DNA from: Labrus mixtus
Lineage: Eukaryota > Chordata > Actinopteri > Labriformes > Labridae
NCBI RefSeq assembly: GCF_963584025.1
Contig: NC_083626.1
Coordinates: 18,255,397-18,319,396, forward strand
Length of the DNA: 64,000 nucleotides
Reading direction: 5' to 3'
The notes below the pieces were generated by a model. That model did not search any database. It saw only the letters and a program-made list of their open reading frames with translations, and was not told the origin of the DNA. The translations under genes and the position numbers were made by a program. Below are positions 22,198 through 34,750 of the stretch, in pieces. Each line of letters begins with the position of its first letter. Position 1 is the stretch's first letter.

Positions 22198-25100
22198 CTG
22201 AAGAGAGGACAAAACAAACACACTTTACTCGACTGCCAATATCTCGTTTAAAATTCAAACCGTGCACTTACAGCTGACTGAAGGTGGTATGATAGTTTTC
22301 CACCTGGCATGACAACATGTTCAAATATGCATCTTTCATTAGCGGTAAAATGCAGCCAACATTCCAAAGTTCATTCAGATTTGACAAAGACGATAATGAC
22401 AAATAAGAGACTTTTGAAATCCAGCGACTCAGATTGTGATTCAGTGTGGTGATATGAAGCGAAGTGACTAGCAAGTGGCGGCGAATATCATGTCAGGAAA
22501 TTAAATTGAGGCTTGCATCTCTCAGCCATTGCTACACCTCATGGGAAAGTGCTGCCTGCTAAGTCCGAAGATAAAATAAAGGTCACCTTAAGCAATGTTA
22601 CAGATACTGTTATCAATCCATCACTTTCTTTATGGTGAGTCTGTAATTGTAAAATGTATCGAGATAATAGTGTGATAGTCATTTAACTTAAGCTGTTATT
22701 GATTGTTAAAGCTGCTTTGTCCTTGTTATGACTGCAGGGCTGAGCAGCAATGCTCCCTGCATTCTTAGGTGTCGTTACGTGTAACAGTAGAACTATAAAA
22801 GCTTTTCAGGCTGAGACAGAATAAACCAGGACTGATTCTTTTGTGTCCCGAGAGTAGACAAAACATGAGACAGTGAAAGGAATGAATCACACATCAGATA
22901 TCTGATTGGGATTATCAATCACCGTTTGGTTTCTATACTCTGTTAGAGGGGTCAACCATCATTCAAATGTCTTTTGCTGTCCTCACTACCTTATAGGTCT
23001 AATCACCTATCGGGGTTAACGATTTGTGGTCTGTTAGGCTTTTACTTTGTAGTGCGAACACTTTGTGGGAGGAAGCTGACACTAGACAATAGGAACAAGT
23101 CCTATTGTGTTCCTGTCTTTACAAAAAGGAGATGAGATGACAGGCCAGATGGTTGACGGGCGTTGTAGCCCATCTGTGATCAGGACAGGAGTGAATATAT
23201 GCATATGTTAACATGCACACAGGTACAATGTGCTTCACATCCCTCTCAAGCTTTGAGCGCAATAGCTGAGATTTAAGTGGTACAAAAGCAAGCTAGCATT
23301 TAGCAATTACTGCTAAATATAATTTATAGCTGATGATGATGCGCATGTCAATAGTTTTTTTAGGTATTGCAAGTATACACAAGTACTTGACATATAAAGG
23401 TTTGCCCAAAGTGTTCATGTTTCTGATAGGGTTTGTAAAGATTGTGTAATTAGCAAGAATGCTATACATCTCGCGTCCTTAATAGGGCACAAGCGGAAAT
23501 GTCAGAGGATCATCACTTTAATATTTGTATCTAATGTCATGGACTCCATCCATAGATAAAACATTTCTGTCAAATCAGAAAGGTTCCAAATCTGATGGTA
23601 TTCAGATCAACGAAACCATGAGAGTTTATTAATGTTAAGCTAGTTTAGCCTGAACCAAAGTTATTGATCCAGTTGTCAGCAGACCAACTTACATTAAGTC
23701 CATGCCACTGACATGGCTAAAATCGGCTTAAACAAATGAAAATGAATTAGAGCTCTTCAACAATTTTAACATCATCAACATCCTCATCATGTTTGACACA
23801 ACTCTTTCCTGATCAAGTGTTTACCTGAGCCCCTCAGGGTACATCCTGCCCACAAACAACAGATAATAAGCAAACCGTTACCTGAATTCTTCACCTGCAA
23901 TGCACTGAAAAAAGAAACACTTGTTCTCTTTTTTCTTCCTGCTCTTTTGAGGATAATTCTCAAGGCATACTGAAAAGACGTGATTTATTTAACAAACTAT
24001 GTGCTATGAATTCTAGCAATGAAACAAATCCCCCATGTGAAGAAAAAAAAAACCAAGATATATCATTGAACTGACCGCTTACAGCAGCCAGCACAGAGTT
24101 GATTTGTATGCACCTGAGTGGATCAGGATGAGATGAAAGCGAGGTTGTCTGGGAGTTTGAGTCATAGGGCTGGGTGGTCCCGTGGTGGGAGATGTTTCTG
24201 AGGCTCAGTGTGCTCTAATGACGCTGTCTGCTGAGCGGGGAGTAGAGCTGTTATTCCAGGCTATTCCCCACAGTGGACGGCTCTGATAGGATGACTAATT
24301 CTGTTGTGCGTATATTAGAGAATATTGAAGGCTGAACACTGCCTCGTTAAAGCAAGTCTTTTCATCTTCTGTTACATCACCATATGTTGGGCTTAAAACA
24401 ATAATTTATCTGAATGCTTTTTTATCTTTTAAGCCTGCTGATAACTTCAATAGTACTGCATCAACTCTGCAACTATTTCAACATCTAACTATGTTGAAAA
24501 AACCTATGTTAGGGGCTTATGTAATTGATCTCATTTGTGCTAGGCTTTCTGGTCAAATCGTACAGTAGCACATCACTCTTGTCTTGTTGCACAGGATCCC
24601 TCATTGATCGCTGAGGTATTTTATGATGTCACAGTCAGGATTACAAACTCATTGGGATTAAATGCCCAAATGCTACGTTGCATTGTGTTCCGTTTCAGTG
24701 AAACCCCCAATAAAATCTCCCACGTTTGCTGGAAGGTATTGACTTCAGTCTGCTAAGAGAAAAAGATGTTCTCTCAAAAATGTAAAAATAAAGAAAACAG
24801 AACTTCAAACTACTCTTATCGCTAATCATGGACACACAAGCAGTTTTAAGGTGTTTAACCTCTAAATAAAAAAATAAAAAAAAACACCAGACAGTCTGAA
24901 ATACAGAAACAAGCAGAAGAATGAAAAAGTCAAGTATAACAGCAATTGTGCAAATAACTTATAACTGAACTTCTATCAAAGAGAAAGCAAGATCTTCATA
25001 GGAGTAGAGTGACTGTAAAAAAAATCTTTGCAGATTCACAAATGAGCTTCAAATGACAATCATTTTTGTAAATACTACTGCGTTATACCAATAGTGGTAG

Positions 25101-27288
25101 GATTAGTTTCCATTAAGATAAATTGTACCACAAATTACAGCACGTATGAGCAACAAAGATCAGGGCATTTGTTTTTTCTCTAATCACTATAGGCATATTG
25201 TTTGATTATCAAATCATATAACTGAGAGTAAATGAAAATACATTTATTGAAGATGTTCTAGCAATTTTGCAAAAAAAAAAAAGAAAATGTAAAAAAAGTG
25301 TTTTTTTGGCAGAATGATGAACTAGTAGAAGGACATTTTGTTAAGCCAGGGAGATAATTACAATAGATACTGGGCTGCTTGTCTCCAGCTGGAATCAAAA
25401 GAGAATGACAGAGAGACTGTTCTCACTGTACAGCGGCAGTGAGGTCAGGCTGGTCTCTTTACTATCACTGTGATCGTCTCTGTTGTCTCTGGCCTCAGAA
25501 ACAATGACTTGGCCATACTCAGCCCTGACCCCTGCTCTCATGAACTAACTTCCACAGACCGCTATCAATGGAGTCCATTGTTTCACTGTGAGAAACAAGC
25601 CAGTCCATGCATGAATGAATAATAAAACACAGCTTACTTTGAAATATCTCCAGGTTTGAAAATAAAGAAGAGAACAACCTTCGTTTAGGGAATAAGTAGG
25701 ATGCTTATTGATACAGAGAACTTACATGAGAGTATTAAAATGCATTATTGTGCTTTTTTTCATCTTGTTGTACTGATAAGAAAACAAGAATAGAACTTCA
25801 GCAAGTAAACAACAACACCTGTAATATAAATGAAATTCAGCCTTTACAATAACACAAGAGCTGAACTGATATATATCTAACTAAATGCATTTCACAAACA
25901 CACCTTTTATAGCAACTCTTTTACATGGGATTATGTTTTTGTTTGCACCCCTTGAATCCCCTCTTCGACGAAATTCAGAATTGACGATGACAACTCACAG
26001 CCCAGGCAAAAACAGTCCAATTTGTACAAAGCCAATCTCTTACATTTCTAAAAATAATTATAGTAATTAACCACAACTAACAGATCTTTTTACTGTCAGA
26101 GGATGTCATCGTTTCTTTTTGGCTCTGGTGAAATAAATCGTTCTGCTTCCGGCTTTGTTGTGCTTTTAGAAAATCAAAAATGACAGGCCCGGGCCGACTT
26201 CCGCACGCTTCAAATATGCTCTTGAAAAGCCACTTTGGCACACTGCAGTTCAAGTTTAATGGTGTCAGTGGAGATGATGATTCATTTAAGGAGAGGACAC
26301 ATTGGTTTTATTCATGGTATTTTAACATTGTCTTAAATGTACCTCACTGAAAAGATGCATGTTTTAAAGCCATTGACTTGAACTGCTCAGCACTTTCATT
26401 AAAAAGTGATGCTCACCTTAGGTATTTAGCACCATGAGAAGTTTCCAGAGGCTGTACGATAAAATGCTAGCTAGCTTATACTGTAGGTCTGTGTCTTTTA
26501 CTGATGCAGTGATGTTTCGTGTTTGTGCTTTTTTACATTTTCTAACCAGGTTAACTTAATTTCTGCTTCAATGTGTGGAATACAGATAGAAAAGGGATTC
26601 ATGTAAAATACCAGTTTTAAGTTGTCATTCATTTATTACACATAATGCTGTACAAGGAAAGGTAGCATAATATAACTACGATAGTCCCAGTCTCTTTTAT
26701 GAAAGCTTGTTTCAGAAAGAAAGACAAGACGTCATGCACATCTAACAGGGAGGCTGACGTCTACACTGAAGCTCTTTCCTCAGAAAAGCTAAAAAATCTA
26801 ATCTTCAGCCTGGGCTGAGGCCTCCACAGGGAGTCAGAGCGTCGTCAGTGATGGTTTAAGTATTTGTCTTAAATCCTCCACATGTGAACACGAGAGCTGC
26901 ATTTGGTAAAACCTGGTGAAAGTCTCATAGAGAATATTCACTGTACTCCACTCCTGGGAGTGGCGCCGCTAGCCATTTTCCTGTACACATTGTGTGTATA
27001 TTCTATTACAAGTGCAAAAACTAAACTGTGACTACAGTAACAGCAGATTCTGTGTTAAATTATTTTTCATTACTTTCCTCATTTCTGTTCATGAGTTGCA
27101 GTTATTGGCTGTGTCCAGTCACCAGCGTCATGATGTAAATAAATGAAGGCATACGGCTGGTGTAACATAACTATCGGTCATTACACTGTTGTTATAGCAA
27201 AAACATTTCTGGTGCTTAACTGTGAAATTACCTAGGTTGAATTAAGTTTATTGTGTGTGTTGGTATGAACACACAATACACTGACACC

Positions 27289-27905
27289 AAAGCCTGGCTC
27301 ACACTGCAGGATGATCGGGCCGATTTGAGCTCCGATTCTTCCTTCCCGACAATCGCAGGGTCTCTCCCGACGCAAGGCTGCTCGGAACCTATTACCTGCT
27401 CAGATTATCTTGTAGTGTGAGCGGTACAAAGATCCAATCTTAACGATTTATTTCAAACATTTTTTGATATTTAGAATTTAAAATCTTGACGATTACGTCA
27501 TGAAAGGGTCCGGCAGAAGTTGTGTGTGACTACAATATAATCACGAGAGACAAGGGAGGAATGTCGTCATGGGGACCAGATCATCAGTGCAGCACTTTTC
27601 TGAAACTTGTATCCTTATATCTACGATTGTATCTACTTTCCTATATCCTACCACAACTTTCACTTCCTTCTCTTTCACCAACCGCCATCCGTTGGAGTTT
27701 TCAAATGAAACTTTAATAACAACTGTCAACGCTCCGTCCCAATTTCGCTCGTACAGTGTGAGCTCTCTGGCCGTGTCCGACAATCGGGTCGTACAGTGTG
27801 AGCACATAAATCTCAAGGTCTGGTCGGGCGTCGTAAACGATTCAGTCGTACAGTGTGAGCTGACATGCCAGTCGGGGATAAATCACACAGTGTAAGCCAG
27901 GTTTA
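27289..27905. mobile_element. MITE-like element with terminal and subterminal repeats
   Basis: The left end reads AGCCTGGCTCACACTG and the right end in reverse reads AACCTGGCTTACACTG, an imperfect terminal inverted repeat around 600 bp. Inside is the motif CGTACAGTGTGAGC at 27750-27763, 27790-27803 and 27847-27860, with a variant TGTAGTGTGAGC at 27411-27422. No transposase ORF is present. A target-site duplication was not convincingly found. Confidence 0.6.
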
Positions 27906-27906
27906 A

Positions 27907-28200
27907 GGGCGCACTCACACTGGCACAGTCCTGTAACCCCTTTCCCGACGCAAGACGTGACGTAAATAAACAACTCGGAAGTAGCGGCCGAAGCAACAGA
28001 GTCCGCTACACGACGTTATAATGAGAATATTTGCCTTTATATCAATGCTATGTGTAATCCAATGGAATGACAACATCCACAGAAGAGAGGAGAACATAAT
28101 GCCGTTTAATTACGTGCACGGAGATCGTAGTGGTCACGTGCAGACACTTTAGCCGGTCACTATATATAGACGTCATTATCTTCCTATTGGCTCAAATTGA
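27907..28200. mobile_element. possible second inverted-repeat element (partial)
   Basis: A start GGGCGCACTCACACTGGCAC immediately follows the previous element and resembles the terminus of another fish MITE. The right end was not identified, so the extent is a guess. Confidence 0.3.
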
Positions 28201-28218
28201 AAATCTCCAGAGTATATT

Positions 28219-28400
28219 CGGCTGCGTTCAGACATCAGCTCACTCGGATATTCTGCGGATAAAATACTAGGGGTCTGGCCGGATAAACTCCGGGTAAAGT
28301 CTGCGCGAAAAAATGCGGCTGTTTGCGTTCACACATAGCCTAAAGAGTTTTTCAGGAGATTTCCGTATGTGTGAAAAGGGTTTCTGTAATCATAACGTGT
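28219..28400. mobile_element. possible third DNA-element relic
   Basis: Contains GCGTTCAGACATCAGCTC at the left, TTTGCGTTCACACATAGCC in the middle and CCGTATGTGTGAAAAGGG at the right. These arrangements are familiar from fish DNA transposons. Boundaries are uncertain. Confidence 0.35.
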
Positions 28401-28949
28401 GCTTAGTTTACAAGACAGGTGGACAGGTCGAAAAAAATGGACGCACTGTCGGGTTAGCACAGCTAGAATTTGTGATACAACAGAAGACAGCAGGCAGCTA
28501 GTGCATGATAAAGTCTTGTAGCAATCTAAGATGGTCGATACCCCCATCAGTGATTGTTTTCCGAGCCCTAAAGACTCAGATATTTTCTCTACACAGCAGC
28601 AAATATCCACAGTATGTGTTACCTCAGCTTTCCCAGGTGAAATCGGCTTTATTACGGCTCATGAGATAAAAATGTTTCTCTATCAAAGCTGTACAGTACA
28701 TTGCTCCCAATATTTAGCTGGTGGTTGGTTTTAAGGCCAGTTGTCTGGCTACTGGTGGTTAATGCCAGTTTCGGTGTTGTGTGAGTAGTGTCAGTGCACT
28801 GGCTTCCTCTCTCTCTCTCTTGCTCGCTCTGTCACTGTGATACTATATGCGTGCGTGGGAACTGAGAAGATAGAGGTGTCCTACATCTTGTGCATAATAT
28901 GAAATTTAATCCTGGCGGTGCCAACGACTCCTGGTACCATTCACTGACA

Positions 28950-29038
28950 GTATATCCTACTGATTTTTGGTGTTATGAGCAACTGTAGCAAACAAACTTC
29001 CCCTTGGGATTAATAAAGCATTTCTGATTCTGATTCTG
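28950..29038 (+). mobile_element. retroposon 3' tail
   Basis: The segment CTTCCCCTTGGGATTAATAA, then AGCATTTCTGATTCTGATTC, matches the AATTTCCC(C/T)GGGATTAATAAAG plus GATTCT-repeat tail shared by fish LINEs and SINEs. The 5' part is not recognisable. Confidence 0.5.
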
Positions 29039-29769
29039 AACTTGTTAAATATAAGTTTATCTGACAATGTATCTGAGACTGAAATAATCACTTGACCAAA
29101 TCTCTATCAATAACACTCTTATGTCTGAAAATGCGAAGCTAAAGCTAGCAGCTTATTGGCCATGTATAGCAAAAAAGACTAAAACCAAAGATACAAAGAT
29201 ACAACAGCCTGTTTCTGCCCCAGGTAACCACTCCAATGTAAACTTATTTACATATTTGTTTAATCTGTACAAACACACAAGTGTAAAAATCACTCTGCCA
29301 TGACAAAAAAACACTCATTAGGAAGGTTATAAACAAATATCAAGGTTCTCCATTCACCAGAGAACAAACATGAACGCAGTAATTTCAGACAGGAGTTTGA
29401 TCCGGACTTTCAAGGTTTCACAGCCACTACCTATGACAACAATCACATTAAAAGTGACAATATAGTAATAGTGAGAATTCATTGAACACAAATGACAGCA
29501 GCGTTTTATGGCTTATATCCATCTAATAGTTGAGTCAAGGCCTTTCAACGCCAACCTCATTATGACACTAGAGCTAAAGTATGTGGATCACCAGAGTCAT
29601 AGTGGTTTATCCTCTGGTCATTTTTACATTTATTTCACATTGACGACAATCTATCAAGTTGATGAGATACTCTACTCCTGACCAAAGAACGATGCTAACA
29701 CAGGGCGATGCTTTAAGACCAGCTGAAACGACAAATGGACATAATAATTCTACACTCCTGCAACGTTAG

Positions 29770-29794
29770 AAAGGTTTACTGCATGTAAACCTTT
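29770..29794. repeat. perfect 10-bp inverted repeat, 5-nt loop
   Basis: Arms AAAGGTTTAC and GTAAACCTTT around TGCAT. The function is unknown. Confidence 0.85.
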
Positions 29795-30325
29795 TGCGAT
29801 TTAGAATGTTTGTGAAATAATCTAAAACATGCATCAGTTTGATTTTGATTTATTTGCAAATAGCTCCCAACCTGCTGCCATAAGATCTCCTCCTAGAAAC
29901 ATGCTGTTGTCAAACATCCATGCAGCCATGTGTGATTATGATAGAAATCTGTCTGTCAGAGATTGTGCTATACTGGTCATACCAAGGTTACAATCCTTTT
30001 AATCCCTCTGACTGTATTAAGCTGTAGCAGGCAATGTTACACGTCAATCAGCTGGACTGCTTCCATAATATGGCATAATGCTTCAAAAAGGAAAGAATAA
30101 ATCAGCAGCTTTGTACTTAGCTCCCTCGGTTACCCTTTACTTTTTATTGTATTATGAATAAATATAACTCTCACTGTCCGCTTAGCATAGCCTATTAGCA
30201 TCTTATGTCCCTCCTACCATCTCTTATTCTGATTCCTTCCTTTTGGTGCCATGCAGGCTCCATTAAATCCCTCTCCTCTTTCATCTCCAGTTCTCAGTAG
30301 GTTGTTTGAATTCCCTATTCCAGTC

Positions 30326-30360
30326 TTCCTGCGTTAGAAAATATATTTCTAACGCAGGAA
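30326..30360. repeat. perfect 15-bp inverted repeat, 5-nt loop
   Basis: Arms TTCCTGCGTTAGAAA and TTTCTAACGCAGGAA around ATATA, followed directly by a TA run to 30372. Too short for a typical pre-miRNA. Confidence 0.9.
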
Positions 30361-30561
30361 TATATATATATTTAAGTGGGTGAACACAGCAGTATTTTGA
30401 TGTCAGCTTCTTTGGAGAGTTACGAAACCAAACACACACACACACTATCCAATCAATCGTGGGAGAAGAGAGCAGGAAGTACAGCCGCCTTCTGCAAATG
30501 TGAGGAAGGAGAACGATGGAGAGAGTGAACGAGGACAAAGCGTTGACACATGACACAGCAT

Positions 30562-30596
30562 GGGTGGTGGTGGTGGTGGTGGGGGGGGGGGGGGGG
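30562..30596. repeat. (GGT)n and poly-G tract
   Basis: GGT repeats passing into about 17 G on the plus strand, so C-rich in the transcript. Confidence 0.9.
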
Positions 30597-30863
30597 AAGA
30601 CAATCACCTAATGCTAATGTGAAATCTTTGCATCACAAACTGCCTGCACTTTCTCCCTCATTCTCACCTCTTCCTGTCCGATTAAACAACCAACACACAC
30701 CAAAAGCACACTCACATAACGACTCTATGGCTAGTTTCATGACTCCTACTTAGTCCTGGTTCTCCTCACATCTCCACTTTCACTGTGGAGCATCGTGTTA
30801 TTAAGTGAATAGCATCTCACACTCTCCCTCTCTCACAAGGGTGAAGCCGGGTATGTGCATGCA

Positions 30864-30889
30864 TGTGTGTGTGTGTGTGTGTGTGTGTC
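30864..30889. repeat. (GT)n microsatellite
   Basis: About 13 GT units on the plus strand, CA in the transcript. Confidence 0.92.
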
Positions 30890-31049
30890 TGAGGTATTGA
30901 TCCTCAGACTGCTAAAGGGATAAACGAGTTCAAGCAGGCCTGTCTTCGCCCGTGTCACGTCATCAACATTGTCTTATGTCTCTTTCACTGCACTCACTCA
31001 ATGAAGCGCTGCCTGAACACACAGAACACACCCGTGCTTTACCCAGCAG

Positions 31050-31430
31050 ACATTTAAAGGTCACATATTAAGCCAAATACACTTTACCATGGTTTTCTAA
31101 AACTCATTTGTCCCTAGCCTGTCGACAAACACCACAATTATGAGAGAAGTCGATCAGCTCCGCCTTTTGTGTGCTCCACGTTTCAGAAAATGTGTTCTCA
31201 ATCAGGCTGTGCGGAGATTTTCCCTTCATGACATCACAAAGGGAAGAAACCCCTCCCCCAGGTGGGTGTCACACCCACAGCTAGATGTTTGTTCTGCCCT
31301 CTGAGTCTACTTTTCCACCATAAACAATTGGGCATTGAAAGCTCAAGCCACATCCTCTTCCAGAGAGGGGCGTGGTCAGACACAGCTCATTTGCATTCAT
31401 AGCTACAGACACACATAAAGTACCGTACAT
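31050..31430. repeat. dispersed fish repeat, class unknown
   Basis: The order AAAGGTCACATATTA, CATGGTTTTCTAAAACTCAT, CTTCATGACATCACAAAGGG, GGGGCGTGGTCAGACACAGC and CTCATTTGCATT recalls a widespread teleost interspersed repeat. No ORF or clear termini. Confidence 0.45.
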
Positions 31431-32531
31431 AATAAATATGCAACTTTGTGCAATATACTCAAATATTACATTTCTAATTTGGCAATAGCTTAAGTATACT
31501 TACATTATATTATAAATGTGTTATAATGCCCCCCTGTATAACCAGGCGAGGGGCAAATATTGTGTATATCATTAGCCAAATCTTTGGGTCCAAACCTAAG
31601 GGTAGTGTTGAATGTCTGCATTCTTCTCACTCCCTTCTCTGCTCTAGATTAAACTGTAGTCAGTATATTGAATTTACAGCAAACATTATGCTGTGTGAGC
31701 CGCCACACTAACAACATCACACAGAGACACAATGAGAGACACATACAGAGGAGGGACAGAGTGTGTAAACACATATATAGTGTAGTGTATGGACTATAAA
31801 TAGCAGGTTGTGGAAGCCAGTTTCTGTCCTTGCTGGCAGTTCATAAAAAGCTCAGGAGCAGGGGACATGTGTCCCTGAAGTGGCCTGTTGGACCGCTCGC
31901 TATGACCCACATCCTGACTCTGAATACTGGGCCACTCACTCAGTGCAGCTGAACAAGGAGCATCTTAGCTGTCCAAAGCCATTAATTACAGACCCTGAAG
32001 AAATGTGCTCTGTGTATTTTTTATTTCCATATTAACTCTTGATCACTAATCATTTTTAGCTTTGATATGGCAAAAGGTGCCTATTAATCCATATCATGCC
32101 TTTTATTGGTAAATACCAATAATCTATGTGAGAAGAACATCCACAGAAAGGAAAAACTTTGAAGGGCAGCAAAGCTGTAAAATGTAGTGAGAAAACTGAG
32201 ATGGCCATCATCTCTGAAAAGCAATCACTATAATGAAGGAGTTAGCCTTAATACTGGCTGTCATTCTTCTAATACAGTACATGATTACAAAAAAGTCCCT
32301 GCCCTATAATAATGACACAAAAAGTTTGCATTTCTCCAAAAAAAAATGTAATCCCACTGTAAACAAGAGAGTAACAGTGGCACAACATTCGGGGGCCATT
32401 TCATGTAGCTTCAGAGAAAAGTAGACTCTAAGGCCATCTGGCTACTGAATCTTTTACAATGCACAGGGCTCAACTTCCACTTTTTTAGCAGCCAAAGAAA
32501 CACAGTTTCCTTCCTATACTGGTTGCAATGT

Positions 32532-32562
32532 TTGGCACAGTATTAGTGTAATACTGTGCCAA
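32532..32562. repeat. perfect 14-bp inverted repeat, 3-nt loop
   Basis: Arms TTGGCACAGTATTA and TAATACTGTGCCAA around GTG. Confidence 0.9.
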
Positions 32563-32979
32563 TGTTGGTTTACTGAAATGCTACTACACAGAGTATTAGG
32601 AGATACATATGAGGTTTATTGAGTTGTAAATGTCATTGTTTTAGTGTACACTGTAAAATAACATCACATATTTGCGTGAAATAAGGTTGCACTGCAGCCC
32701 TTTGTTGTGGGCTGAAACAAGCTGAGTGAGTGTATATTAAGAAGGAGGCTGTTATCTGTGTAGGCTGACTAAATATTTCATTCATCTTGCTGAGTGTACG
32801 CTTGTATCGTCTAAAAGTGGCCCAAGCCTGCCGGGGTATTCGCCTGTAACATTATGTACTGTACTGGAGAGCAAAGGTAAGACAATTATATCTGGCACTA
32901 ATTGTAATTTGTTATCTTAAAATTGAGGGATGGATGTTTATGTAATGATGTTTTATAGCCGTGCTAGAAGCTAGCATCA

Positions 32980-33430
32980 TGACGCTATAGATCTGAAAAT
33001 TGGTGAGTCTGCTGGTGAATCAACAGCTTTGGTCCAGACTGATGTTTCATAAGTGGCTGGTGATAATAGTTCAAGCAATCATTGTCTCCAGAAGAGGAAT
33101 CCTTGGAGCTTAAGGGTCAACAGCCACCAGCAGATTCAAATTTGAACTTTTCACATTTAATATCTCGAACTCATAGAAGAATTGACATTTAATGATAAAC
33201 CAACAAATTAGGGTTCCCAACATGATGCACCAACTTTACTTAAGTGATGTTCCTTCTTGCTCGTATATCATAATAAGTTTGGCAACTCTGATTGAAAGTG
33301 AAATATCTAATCAACTATTGGATCCATTTGCCATATTAATGTGCTCATTAACAAACGTTAACTTCAATAAGATAAACAGGATGTTAAACCAATATACTTA
33401 CCCAGCATCAGCACATTAGCATTGTTGAGC
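32980..33430. repeat. decayed copy of the 'GCTAACATG' fish repeat family
   Basis: Contains CTTTGGTCCAGACTGATG near 33029 and CCCAGCATCAGCACATTAGC followed by ATTGTTGAGCACC near 33400. Both echo a repeat with GGATGGATTGCCATGAAAT, CATCAGCATGTTAGCATTG and GCTAACATG motifs that has other copies in this window. Confidence 0.45.
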
Positions 33431-34679
33431 ACCTTGTTAGCTTGTAAACAACACTCTCCTGTATCCACCTAATCCTGAAGACTGAAAGTGACCTTAACCT
33501 GGAATAAATGTCTATCTTTAACCCCAGCCTGCAGATTAACCCTGAATTAGACAATAGATGTCTGCACACTGATCCCCTCCATTGTTACACCTGACATTCA
33601 CTGTATATTTTTAACTGACATAATACAGTCACTTGAAAGCACTCCATTGCTGTTATGCGCAATGTGGAGGATGCTTCAGAAGTCAAAAATAAAAACGGGT
33701 TCATGTATCTGCAAAAGCTGAGGTTCTGCAGGGTCTTCCAAGTAAAAATGGATCATTGTTTGAGCCCTTACCGCAGGATTCTTTCCTTGTCTTTATATAT
33801 TTAACTTTGTGCTGAGCAAACAAACACGCAAGTGAAGTGCAGGATGCCGGACTAAGGGTGATATCTATCTTTACATCCTCTGCAGCCTCTCCCTTTGTGT
33901 CCCGTTTTGACCCCTAGTTCTGTGTGATTCAGTGTTCACCTGGGGGCTAAGATAAACCTGAGTACCCTTCTGTGCACATTCACATGACCACCTGTCTTCA
34001 GAGACACAAACGGCTTTGTTATATCATCCTGAAAGACTGAAAGCTGGTTTTATCTGTTTGTAACACACAAAACAACAGGGAAGTATACTCAAATACGAGT
34101 ACACCACGACCAAAACAACAGAAGCAAATTTAAATCCAGGTAATAAAAAAAGCCCTCCTGTGCACTAACAAAAGGCAAAAGGACACTAACAGCACTGGGA
34201 TGACATCTGATACCCTCAATGGCCTTTCTACTGTTGATGGTCTGGGGAGCTTCCACTCATTGTCTAACACAGACATACACACTCACACACACACACAAGA
34301 GTTCAGCCAAACATCTGCTGTTTTAACCCCTGCTGGTTGTGAGTGCGCGCATGGCGTGGGGGAGAACACACAGGACTGAGCCACTTTCAACTGACCTGAG
34401 AGTGAGATTAGCCTGATGGTGGGACTTTAACCTCTGTAAGGAAATGCTTTGTTTTTAATCAATCACAATTTATTCTAATGAATGCTATAGTTTCAATGTG
34501 TTGTTAACTCTCCTCACCTGTCATTATTGTGTATTATGTGGAACATGAACACACAAACATGCAGTATCGGTAGTGTTAAGTAAACACACTTAGTGGTTAT
34601 GTATTAATATTGATTGTTGTCCTACTTCATTCAGTAGTAGGTGGAGACAGCTATGTGAAAGCATTCAACTCAAAGACAA

Positions 34680-34750
34680 AATTTCCCTACAAGGACAATA
34701 AAGTGCCATATCCTACCATGTCACATCATATTGTATCATATCGTACTGTA
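34680..34750 (+). mobile_element. retroposon 3' tail fragment
   Basis: AATTTCCCTACAAGGACAAT, then AAAGT, followed by a degenerate ATCATATTGTATCATATCG repeat; resembles fish retroposon tails. Confidence 0.35.

Noticed and set aside
30326..30360. Possible microRNA precursor
   Set aside because: The stem is only 15 bp with a 5-nt loop, too short for Drosha/Dicer substrates.
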